A stretch of 8,542 nucleotides of DNA, from assembly GCA_029857975.1 (NCBI GenBank), contig JAOUFX010000085.1, positions 1-8,542 of the forward strand, written 5' to 3'. The DNA comes from Deltaproteobacteria bacterium (GTDB lineage: Bacteria > Desulfobacterota > SM23-61). The notes beneath the pieces are model-generated. The model was given only the letters and a program-made list of their open reading frames with translations. It was not told the DNA's origin and searched no databases. Below are positions 1-5,127 of this stretch, one piece after another. Made by a program: the position numbers and the translations under genes. Numbering within the stretch: position 1 is the first letter of the stretch; each line of letters begins with the position of its first letter.

Positions 1-2
1 AA

Positions 3-1622
3 GGGATGCGGATCGTTATCGAACTAAAACGAGAGGCCGTCGCCCAGGTGGTCCTCAACCAACTCTTCAAGCATACCCAGATGCAGGTCACTTTCGGCAT
101 CATCCTCTTGGCCATCGTCCATGGCCAGCCGCAAACGATTAACCTCAAGGAGCTGATCCAGCAGTTCATCAATCACCGCAAAGAGGTGGTCACCCGGCGC
201 AGCCAGTTTGAGTTGGGAAAAGCCGAGGCCAATGCCCACATCCTGGAAGGTTTAAAGATCGCCCTGGACGACCTCGACCGGGTCATTACCTTGATTCGCT
301 CTTCTAAAACCCCCAAAGAGGCCAAAGAAGGGCTGATGGCTAAATTCTCGCTCTCCGAAGCCCAAGCCCAGGCTATTCTGGAGATGCGCTTGCAGCGCCT
401 GACGAGCCTGGAACGGGAAAAGATCAACGAGGAATATAAAGAAGTCATCCAACTCATCGCCCGCCTGCGGGAGATCCTGAGCAACGAACGACTTTTGTTT
501 AACCTGATCGGCGAAGAGCTTCAGGAGATTAAGGAACGCTATGGGGACGAGCGGCGGACTTTGATCATTGAAGAAGCACAAGAGATTAACCTTGAAGACT
601 TGATCGTGGAAGAAGATATGGTCGTGACGATCAGTCACTCCGGCTATATCAAGCGCAATGCCATCAGTCTTTACCGCAGCCAGAGGCGGGGCGGGCGGGG
701 GAAGATGGGCATGACCACCAAAGAAGAGGATTTTGTCGAGCACCTCTTCATAGCTTCCACGCATAGTTATATCCTCTTCTTCACCGACGCGGGAAAGGTC
801 TTCTGGTTGAAAGTCCACGAAATACCCCAGGCGGGCCGTATGTCACGGGGAAAAGCCATCGTCAATTTGTTGAACCTTTCGGGAGAAGAGAAGATTACCG
901 CCATCCTTCCCGTACGGACCTTTGAAGAGGGGAAATACGTCATCATGACCACGAAGAACGGTGTGGTCAAGAAGACCGACCTAATGTCTTACGGCCATCC
1001 GCGCACGGGCGGAATCATTGCCCTGACCCTTGATCCGGGAGACGAGTTAATCTCGGCCTGCCTGACGGATGGAACGAAGGAGATCCTGCTCAGCTCCCGG
1101 GAAGGCAAGGCCATTCGCTTCTCCGAGGAAGAGACCCGCGCCATTGGGCGCACGGCCAGAGGGGTGAAAGGGATTACCCTGGGCAAAAATGATTTCCTGG
1201 TCTCCATGGATATCATCACCCCCGGAACGCTGGGGGCAGCCATTCTATCGGTCACGGAAAAAGGTTTTGGTAAGCGTACGCCCATTGAGGATTATCCCCT
1301 GCAAAGCCGGGGGGGCAAAGGCGTTATAACGATTAAGACTTCCCCGCGGAACGGGAATTTGGTGGGGGTGCAGCAGATTACCGAGCAGGATGATGTCATG
1401 CTCATCACGGACAAAGGGAAAATAATTCGTTTACGAGGTGAAGAAATCTCGGTCATTGGGCGGAACACCCAGGGGGTGAAGCTCATTGAGCTGGAGCCCG
1501 GAGAACGGGTGATGGCCGTTACCCGCTTGGCCGAGCGCGAGGAAGAGCCGGAGGGGGAACAAGCAATAGAAGAGAGCCCAGAGGAAACCCCAGAAGAAAG
1601 CAGGGGAGAGGAAAGTTCATAA
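3..1622 (+). CDS. gyrA: DNA gyrase subunit A, 5'-truncated by window edge
   Basis: Catalytic and DNA-wrapping subunit of the type II topoisomerase that introduces negative supercoils; it works in the cytoplasm as A2B2 with GyrB. The frame is open from base 3, and the first visible residues (GMRIVIELKR) match an internal conserved GyrA segment, so the gene starts upstream; the winged-helix and catalytic tyrosine part is outside the window. Visible in order (numbered from the Met at base 6): end of the breakage-reunion domain, the coiled-coil/tower helices (about 80-165), then a C-terminal beta-pinwheel with the GyrA box QRRGGRG at 226-232. This box separates gyrase from ParC-type topoisomerase IV. 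About 540 residues remain, consistent with a full protein of roughly 830-880. The last 30 residues form a Glu-rich tail. The gene stops 3 nt before gpsA, so the two are probably co-transcribed. Confidence 0.97.
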   Translation, partial: GMRIVIELKREAVAQVVLNQLFKHTQMQVTFGIILLAIVHGQPQTINLKELIQQFINHRKEVVTRRSQFELGKAEANAHILEGLKIALDDLDRVITLIRSSKTPKEAKEGLMAKFSLSEAQAQAILEMRLQRLTSLEREKINEEYKEVIQLIARLREILSNERLLFNLIGEELQEIKERYGDERRTLIIEEAQEINLEDLIVEEDMVVTISHSGYIKRNAISLYRSQRRGGRGKMGMTTKEEDFVEHLFIASTHSYILFFTDAGKVFWLKVHEIPQAGRMSRGKAIVNLLNLSGEEKITAILPVRTFEEGKYVIMTTKNGVVKKTDLMSYGHPRTGGIIALTLDPGDELISACLTDGTKEILLSSREGKAIRFSEEETRAIGRTARGVKGITLGKNDFLVSMDIITPGTLGAAILSVTEKGFGKRTPIEDYPLQSRGGKGVITIKTSPRNGNLVGVQQITEQDDVMLITDKGKIIRLRGEEISVIGRNTQGVKLIELEPGERVMAVTRLAEREEEPEGEQAIEESPEETPEESRGEESS

Positions 1623-1625
1623 CGC

Positions 1626-2657
1626 ATGGCCGAGTTTCTCACCAAAAAAGGGCGAATCGGCGTTATCGGCGCCGGAAGCTGGGGTACGACGCTGGCCAAT
1701 CTCTTGGCCGAAAAAGGGCTACCGATCGATCTCTGGGTTTTTGAAGAAGAACTCTTCCGGGCCATGCAAAGCAAAAGAGAGAACGAATTCTTCCTCCCCG
1801 GAATTTCACTCCCGGATAACATCCGGGTAACCCTTTCTCTGGAAGAAGCCTGTACCGGCAAAGAGATCTTGGTCTGTGCCGTACCTTCGCATGCCGTGCG
1901 GGAAGTTTTTAGCAAGGGGCGGCCTTACCTCCAAGAGGGAACCTTGATTATTAGCGCCACCAAGGGACTCGAGGACGAAACCTACTTCACCGCATCGCAA
2001 GTTTTGCGAGACACCATCGGCCGAAACCTCAAGACTGAGATTGCCTGCCTTTCCGGGCCGAGTTTTGCCAGAGAAGTCGCTTGTAAATTTCCCACGGCGG
2101 TCACGGCGGCTGCGGTCCACCCGGAAGCCGCGCGGCAAGCGCAAATTCTTTTGGCCAGGTCCTACTTCCGCGTCTACACTAACCCCGATCCGACCGGTGT
2201 GGAGTTAGGGGGTGCGACCAAGAACGTCATGGCCATTGCCGCCGGTGCCTCCGACGGGTTAGGGTTCGGGCATAGTTCCCGGGCGGCGTTAATCACGCGA
2301 GGATTAGCGGAGATGACCCGCTTGGGGGTAAAGATGGGAGCGGACGCGCGCACCTTTTTCGGGCTGGCTGGCCTGGGAGATCTGGTCCTGACTTGTACCG
2401 GAAGTTTAAGCCGGAATCGCACCGTCGGTTTAGAGTTGGGAAAAGGGCGGAGGCTCAAAGATATTCTGGAAGGAATGAGGATGGTCGCCGAGGGGATCCG
2501 TACCACCAAGGCCCTGCGAGCATTAGCTCGAGAAAAGGAAGTGGAGATGCCCATCACGGACAAGATTTATGAGATCCTTTACGAGGGCAAAGATCCACGG
2601 GAAGCAGTGATCGAGTTGATGTCCCGCGATCCCCGGTCAGAGCAGGAAGGTTCGTAA
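1626..2657 (+). CDS. gpsA: Glycerol-3-phosphate dehydrogenase [NAD(P)+]
   Basis: Cytoplasmic enzyme that reduces dihydroxyacetone phosphate to sn-glycerol 3-phosphate with NAD(P)H, supplying the backbone of membrane phospholipids. It has 343 residues, close to the usual 330-340. An N-terminal Rossmann fold carries the dinucleotide loop GAGSWG at 15-20. The catalytic lysines of the family lie in ATKG (Lys113) and GATKN (Lys199). LSGPSFA at 142-148, the LAGLGDL segment at 248-253 and SRNR at 262-265 are also typical. The ATG at 1626 follows the gyrA stop by 3 nt, and a purine-rich Shine-Dalgarno stretch (GAGAGGAAAG, within the gyrA end) precedes it, so translational coupling with gyrA is likely. 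No promoter is evident in front of it. It ends 20 nt from the convergent lipoprotein gene. Identification is firm; co-transcription is inferred from spacing. Confidence 0.97.
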   Translation: MAEFLTKKGRIGVIGAGSWGTTLANLLAEKGLPIDLWVFEEELFRAMQSKRENEFFLPGISLPDNIRVTLSLEEACTGKEILVCAVPSHAVREVFSKGRPYLQEGTLIISATKGLEDETYFTASQVLRDTIGRNLKTEIACLSGPSFAREVACKFPTAVTAAAVHPEAARQAQILLARSYFRVYTNPDPTGVELGGATKNVMAIAAGASDGLGFGHSSRAALITRGLAEMTRLGVKMGADARTFFGLAGLGDLVLTCTGSLSRNRTVGLELGKGRRLKDILEGMRMVAEGIRTTKALRALAREKEVEMPITDKIYEILYEGKDPREAVIELMSRDPRSEQEGS

Positions 2658-2677
2658 CGGAAGAAGCAGCCTTTTTT

Positions 2678-3370
2678 CTACTTCTCCGATCGGGGCGGCA
2701 GGGAGGGAAGCCCGGCCAAGAGGCGTTGGACCAACTTTTCTCCTAACTTCTTTGCCGCCTGGCTCGGCCCACGAATTTCTCCTTCGGCCATCCAAAGCAC
2801 CGCCCCCTTTTCCATCTCCAGCACCCGCAAGACCAGCCGGATCTGACAGGTCCCCCGATGATAGGTCGGCAGAGCCCGGTACTCATAGCGCCCTCCCTCC
2901 CAAACCTGAAAGGATTCTGATCGTACGTAGGGTTTCTGCAAAGAATATTGCAACAGGGTGCCCGTAAGCAGAAGCTTGGCTTTCAGTCGCGCGATGGTCT
3001 TGATAAGGGAGGACTGGTCGGCAAGTAAAATTGGAGGGGTAAAGCCGAATTTCTGGAGGACCGCAGAAACTTCCCCGGGAGGAATCAGGGTATAACCTTT
3101 GGCCGCCAAAAATGCGTAAATAAAGGAATTGAGGTCTGAACCGGATTGAGGATAACCGGCAGCATCTGGAATGGGAAGAAGGGCCACCGGTTGGAAGTTT
3201 TGAAAATTTACCTCCCGGGAAAAAGACTTGTCCACGTTCAGATTATAAAAGCATCCGGCAAGGGAGAGAAATAAGATTAAAACTCCAAGCGAGGGAAAAA
3301 GGACTTTTCGGCGTGGCGGGAACAAGACCTTGCTCCTGAGGTAGAAATTCGTTAAAATATATATATTCAT
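2678..3370 (-). CDS. Putative outer-membrane lipoprotein, CsgG/GNA1162-like
   Basis: Probably a lipid-anchored periplasmic protein of unknown role. From the ATG at 3370 it has 230 residues. A basic stretch PRRK is followed by a hydrophobic segment and the lipobox LAGC with the lipidated Cys at residue 40. The mature part begins FYNLNVDKSF. It contains a beta-strand/turn VALLPIPDAAGYP, then AAKGYTLIPPGEV, a KLLLTGTLLQY strand and a GAVLWMAEGEIRG strand near the C-terminus. This order resembles the GNA1162 (DUF799)/CsgG/LpoB-type lipoprotein fold, but that is judged by eye. Start: the ATG has an AAGGTG Shine-Dalgarno 8 nt upstream (3379-3384). A TTG at 3323-3325 with AGGAG at 3333-3337 (7 nt spacing) would give 215 residues and put the Cys at residue 25, a more typical signal peptide length. 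The promoter position favours the TTG. The gene is transcribed alone, convergent with gpsA and divergent from the fmdB-like gene. Confidence 0.8.
   Translation of the reverse strand: MNIYILTNFYLRSKVLFPPRRKVLFPSLGVLILFLSLAGCFYNLNVDKSFSREVNFQNFQPVALLPIPDAAGYPQSGSDLNSFIYAFLAAKGYTLIPPGEVSAVLQKFGFTPPILLADQSSLIKTIARLKAKLLLTGTLLQYSLQKPYVRSESFQVWEGGRYEYRALPTYHRGTCQIRLVLRVLEMEKGAVLWMAEGEIRGPSQAAKKLGEKLVQRLLAGLPSLPPRSEK
3330..3358 (+). promoter_or_regulatory. Weak candidate promoter for the fmdB-like gene
   Basis: TTGCTC (3330-3335) and TAAAAT (3353-3358) are 17 nt apart on the plus strand, upstream of the zinc-ribbon gene. A start near 3365 would give a leader of about 55 nt. The -35 box matches consensus only at TTG, and the AT-rich surroundings make a chance -10 match easy, so this is tentative. 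If real it overlaps the 5' end of the divergent lipoprotein gene. Confidence 0.3.
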
Positions 3371-3374
3371 TACT

Positions 3375-3403
3375 ATTACACCTTAGAAAAGAACCGCTGT
3401 CAA
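3375..3403 (-). promoter_or_regulatory. Sigma-70-type promoter for the lipoprotein gene
   Basis: On the minus strand a perfect -35 TTGACA (3398-3403) and a -10 TGTAAT (3375-3380, 5 of 6 consensus) are separated by exactly 17 nt. The predicted transcript would begin near 3368, at or just inside the first ATG codon (3368-3370). The -10 box also overlaps that ATG's apparent Shine-Dalgarno sequence. This makes the downstream TTG start at 3325 more likely. Seen in sequence; activity is inferred. Confidence 0.55.
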
Positions 3404-3420
3404 GGGAGGCCAAATTTCCT

Positions 3421-3783
3421 ATGCCCATCTATGAATACCTCTGTCAGGATTGTGGCCGCGTTTCCAGTTTTATCGTTCTAAGCCTACGGGCCCCTTTCCA
3501 TCCCGCATGCAAGAGGTGTCAAAGTCGTAAGATGACCAAGCTCATTTCCAGAGTAGCCCGGGTTCGATCCGAGGAGAGCCGCTTAGAATCCCTGGCCGAT
3601 CCCGCCAAGCTGGGAGATATCGACGAGAATAACCCCGCCAGCATGGCCCGCTGGATGAAAAGGATGGGCAAAGAATTAGGGGAGGATTTGGGTGAAGATT
3701 TTGACTCCATGGTGGATGAAGCCATGGCGGAAGAAGATAAGGCCCGAGAGAAGGTACCCGAGGCCAAAGATGATGACTTTTAG
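3421..3783 (+). CDS. FmdB-family zinc-ribbon protein
   Basis: Small putative regulatory protein of the FmdB/CxxC-CxxC zinc-ribbon family; its biochemical role is not established. The N-terminus MPIYEYLCQDCG is the family signature. The two metal-binding knuckles are Cys8/Cys11 (CQDC) and Cys30/Cys33 (CKRC). The usual FmdB ribbon is only about 60-80 residues. Here it continues to 120 with a linker (LGDIDENNPASMARW) and an acidic helical tail (GEDLGEDFDSMVDEAM...DDDF), a long form I associate with Desulfobacterota. The ATG at 3421 has AAGGGAGG at 3402-3409, 11 nt upstream. It is divergent from the lipoprotein gene with a 50-nt gap and is followed 77 nt later by an uncharacterised small gene. 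The family name is historical (fmdB beside formamidase), so it should not be read as an amidase function. Confidence 0.88.
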   Translation: MPIYEYLCQDCGRVSSFIVLSLRAPFHPACKRCQSRKMTKLISRVARVRSEESRLESLADPAKLGDIDENNPASMARWMKRMGKELGEDLGEDFDSMVDEAMAEEDKAREKVPEAKDDDF

Positions 3784-3860
3784 CAGGATATTGAAAACCC
3801 CCCATTCACCGTAGGAATAACAAGCGAAAGCTGAAAAAGGCGGCCTGGGAAAAATAGCTC

Positions 3861-4130
3861 ATGACCATTGCCGGAAATCCCAAAAAATTGGCCCGTGATG
3901 TTGCGGAAGGGTACCAGCAATTCGCTCCGGCCACCCTCCGCCAGTATTCGGCCGCAGATTTAAAGGTCCTTCTTTTCAACCTCAATATCGTCCTGCGGGA
4001 AATGCGCGGGAAACAGGTCTCCCTGGAAGACAGTGAAGCTCTTAAGGAAAAGCACACCAAAATCCACCGCCTCAACCAAGCTATCAATACGATTCAGGCC
4101 TACGCTGCCTTAAAAGGGATAAAAATTTAG
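3861..4130 (+). CDS. Small helical protein of unknown function
   Basis: An 89-residue protein that I do not recognise. It has no Cys, no signal peptide and no membrane segment. It looks almost wholly alpha-helical, with a Leu-rich central helix (ADLKVLLFNLNIVLREMRG, about 32-50), a Lys/Glu-rich stretch (SLEDSEALKEKHTKIHRL) and a final amphipathic helix (NQAINTIQAYAALKGIKI). It is basic and soluble. An in-frame TAG lies at 3855-3857, so the ATG at 3861 is the first possible start. The Shine-Dalgarno is poor (GGGAAAAA at 3848-3855). Codon use and amino-acid composition look like a real gene, whereas the overlapping minus-strand frame is Ser/Arg/Trp-rich and looks like a shadow. It may be expressed with the fmdB-like gene 77 nt upstream. 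Function and conservation are unknown. Confidence 0.65.
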   Translation: MTIAGNPKKLARDVAEGYQQFAPATLRQYSAADLKVLLFNLNIVLREMRGKQVSLEDSEALKEKHTKIHRLNQAINTIQAYAALKGIKI

Positions 4131-4174
4131 AGGAGTAAAGCGCGGTCTCCCCCAGCTCCGAAGATTCGCAGCGG

Positions 4175-4224
4175 AAAAAATTTTTAATCACTACCTTGAC
4201 AGTAGTGAAAGCGGTGCTTATTTT
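4175..4224 (+). promoter_or_regulatory. Promoter of the hsp20 gene with UP-like A/T tract
   Basis: A perfect -35 TTGACA (4196-4201) and a -10 TATTTT (4219-4224, 4 of 6) are 17 nt apart. An A6T5 tract at 4175-4185 lies about 10 nt before the -35 box, where an UP element would sit. Transcription should begin near 4231, giving an untranslated leader of about 70 nt. The -35 region CTTGACA is also near the sigma-32 -35 consensus CTTGAAA, but no C-rich sigma-32 -10 follows at 13-15 nt, so sigma-70 control is the better reading. Confidence 0.6.
4188..4208 (+). promoter_or_regulatory. Perfect dyad over the hsp20 -35 box, candidate operator
   Basis: The arms TCACTAC (4188-4194) and GTAGTGA (4202-4208) are perfect inverted repeats around the 7-nt spacer CTTGACA, which is the -35 element itself. 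A dimeric regulator bound here would block polymerase. It does not match CIRCE (TTAGCACTC-N9-GAGTGCTAA, bound by HrcA) or the HspR HAIR element. The regulator is unknown. Confidence 0.45.
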
Positions 4225-4262
4225 CTTATAGGATGAATAAGGAATTTTAAGCAAAAAAACAG

Positions 4263-4293
4263 CCGCCTAAGATAGTGGGAAAGAAGAAGGAGG
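4263..4293 (+). promoter_or_regulatory. Possible RNA thermometer hairpin masking the hsp20 RBS
   Basis: In the hsp20 leader, CCGCCU (4263-4268) can pair with the Shine-Dalgarno core AGGAGG (4288-4293). There are five Watson-Crick pairs around one internal G.A mismatch and a 19-nt loop. Small heat-shock genes are classic sites of such imperfect, heat-labile hairpins (ROSE, fourU). The helix is short and was found by eye; no energy was calculated. Confidence 0.3.
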
Positions 4294-4300
4294 GAGAACG

Positions 4301-4765
4301 ATGAGCAGCTTGATTAGATGGAGACCATCCCTGGAGTGGATGCCGTTAAGACCTTTTGTTCGGTTGTGGGATTGGGATCTGGAAGAGTTTGAGAAAGATT
4401 TTCTGGAGCCCGTAAGCAAGAAGGAAGTTTATTGGGTACCCCGAGTGGAAAGCTATGAGAAGGAAGGGAATTATGTAATTAAGGCCGACCTGCCTGGAGT
4501 AGAAGCCAAGGACGTTAAGGTAACGGTGGAAAAAGGCTGCCTAACGATCCAGGGCGAACGTAAGATGGACCGGGAGGTTAAAGAAAAAGAGGTTCGCCGC
4601 CGGGAGTTGTTCTACGGATCTTTCCAACGCACGATGGCCGTTCCCGAGGGGGTAAAGACCGAGCAAGTGAAAGCTAATTATCATGATGGGGTTCTAGAGA
4701 TCACGGCCCCCATGGAAAAGAGAGCCCTGCCCAAGAAGATTGAGGTTGAGGTAGAGAAAAACTGA
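4301..4765 (+). CDS. Hsp20/alpha-crystallin small heat-shock protein
   Basis: ATP-independent holdase chaperone of the cytoplasm that binds unfolding proteins in large oligomers until DnaK/ClpB-type machines refold them. It has 154 residues, normal for the family. A variable N-terminal arm (1-43, Trp-rich: RWRPSLEW, LWDWDLEEF) precedes the alpha-crystallin domain (about 44-137), which contains ADLPGV at 62-67, LTIQGER at 81-87, GSFQR at 107-111 and the signature GVLEITAP at 130-137. The C-terminal I-x-V motif (Ile147-Glu-Val149) that docks into neighbouring domains is present. AAGGAGG at 4287-4293 lies 7 nt before the ATG. It has its own promoter, a dyad over the -35 box and an intrinsic terminator, so it is a single-gene unit. 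A strong Shine-Dalgarno that may be masked by RNA structure suggests added control at translation. Confidence 0.96.
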   Translation: MSSLIRWRPSLEWMPLRPFVRLWDWDLEEFEKDFLEPVSKKEVYWVPRVESYEKEGNYVIKADLPGVEAKDVKVTVEKGCLTIQGERKMDREVKEKEVRRRELFYGSFQRTMAVPEGVKTEQVKANYHDGVLEITAPMEKRALPKKIEVEVEKN

Positions 4766-4789
4766 TTTACCTTCGTTAGAAGGAAAACT

Positions 4790-4821
4790 AAAAAGGCCGG
4801 GCGAAAACCCGGCCTTTTTTT
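4790..4821 (+). terminator. Strong intrinsic terminator after hsp20
   Basis: A perfect 7-bp GC stem, GGCCGGG (4795-4801) with CCCGGCC (4808-4814), closes a CGAAAA loop. It is flanked by A5 on the left (4790-4794) and T7 on the right (4815-4821), which extend the stem and supply the U tract. It starts 25 nt after the hsp20 stop and isolates that gene from the ADH-AOR operon. The A tract on the other side could let it act in both directions, but no minus-strand gene needs it. Confidence 0.93.
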
Positions 4822-4870
4822 CAAATTACCCCGCTGGTTTACCCTCCCATCCGGAGAGAATACCATCTCC

Positions 4871-4911
4871 ATTAAAATTTTCTTGACAAAACTTTTAACC
4901 TTGCGCATATT
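4871..4911 (+). promoter_or_regulatory. Promoter of the ADH-AOR-MoaD operon
   Basis: A perfect -35 TTGACA (4883-4888) and CATATT (4906-4911, 4 of 6) are 17 nt apart. The bases just upstream of the -35 box (ATTAAAATTTTC, 4871-4882) are A/T-rich and UP-like. The predicted start is near 4918, leaving about 210 nt of untranslated leader before the ADH start codon. It lies just beyond the hsp20 terminator and is the only good promoter seen ahead of the operon. Confidence 0.55.
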
Positions 4912-4966
4912 GCCTGTGGAGGTTTTTGCCTCTTTTCTCTTGACCACCATTCGGCCAGCGGTCTGC

Positions 4967-5020
4967 CTCGGGGTATTTGGGGAAGATTCTCGGCCCTGGC
5001 GATGCCCCGAGCTGTTTTTT
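4967..5020 (+). terminator. Attenuator-like hairpin with U tract in the operon leader
   Basis: CTCGGGG (4967-4973) pairs perfectly with CCCCGAG (5005-5011) across a 31-nt loop. The loop can itself pair GGGG (4979-4982) with CCC (4993-4996 region). T6 follows at 5015-5020, three nt after the stem. The large loop makes it less typical than the hsp20 terminator. As it lies between promoter and first gene it would act as a conditional terminator, if at all. Confidence 0.35.
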
Positions 5021-5082
5021 GAGGAAGGGGGAGAGAACCACACGGATTCAGGGTTCCGTCAAACCATTACCACCGAAGACCA

Positions 5083-5110
5083 GGTATAGAAAAAATCTAA
5101 ACTTTATACC
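5083..5110 (+). promoter_or_regulatory. Hairpin immediately upstream of the ADH RBS
   Basis: GGTATA (5083-5088) and TATACC (5105-5110) are perfect inverted repeats. A G.T wobble and an A-T pair can extend the stem to 8 bp around a 12-nt A-rich loop. It ends 2-3 nt before the ADH Shine-Dalgarno (AGAGAGG, 5113-5119). It could limit ribosome access, bind a regulator as DNA or RNA, or have no role. Confidence 0.35.
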
Positions 5111-5127
5111 AAAGAGAGGTGCGCCCC

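Larger units (their letters stand above)
4918..5127 (+). promoter_or_regulatory. Long structured 5' leader of the ADH-AOR operon
   Basis: Together with the terminator and promoter before it, this fills the 362-base stretch without a gene between hsp20 and ADH. It holds no convincing ORF. It contains a 7-bp long-loop stem followed by a U run (4967-5020) and a second hairpin just before the Shine-Dalgarno (5083-5110). Such a leader is long for a metabolic operon and suggests control after initiation: attenuation, a riboswitch or protein binding. Because the operon needs tungsto- or molybdopterin, a Moco/Tuco-type aptamer (Rfam RF01055) is one hypothesis. I could not match its consensus by eye. 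Confidence 0.4.

Noticed and set aside
252..818. 188-codon minus-strand frame inside gyrA
   Set aside because: Antisense shadow of a conserved gyrA region; no Shine-Dalgarno or recognisable protein.
4149..4185. Terminator after the small helical gene
   Set aside because: Only a 3-4 bp stem (TCCG/CGGA) with an 11-nt loop precedes the A6T5 tract, which is better explained as an UP-like element of the hsp20 promoter.
4188..4208. CIRCE (HrcA) element at hsp20
   Set aside because: CIRCE needs 9-bp arms TTAGCACTC/GAGTGCTAA with a 9-nt spacer; arms and spacing here differ.
5002..5022. Tiny ORF MPRAVF in the operon leader, as an attenuation peptide
   Set aside because: No Shine-Dalgarno, no run of regulatory codons, and it coincides with the stem and U tract.
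4681..5043. 120-codon minus-strand frame over the hsp20 end and leader
   Set aside because: It runs through the strong hsp20 terminator stem and the operon promoter and is antisense to a certain gene; no recognisable protein features.
4883..5089. 68-codon open frame on + starting at a TTG inside the ADH promoter
   Set aside because: Its start codon is the -35 box itself, it has no Shine-Dalgarno, and it covers the structured leader; composition is not protein-like.
5119..5127. GTG at 5119 as the ADH start
   Set aside because: The GTG overlaps the GAGAGG Shine-Dalgarno that is correctly spaced for the ATG at 5128.
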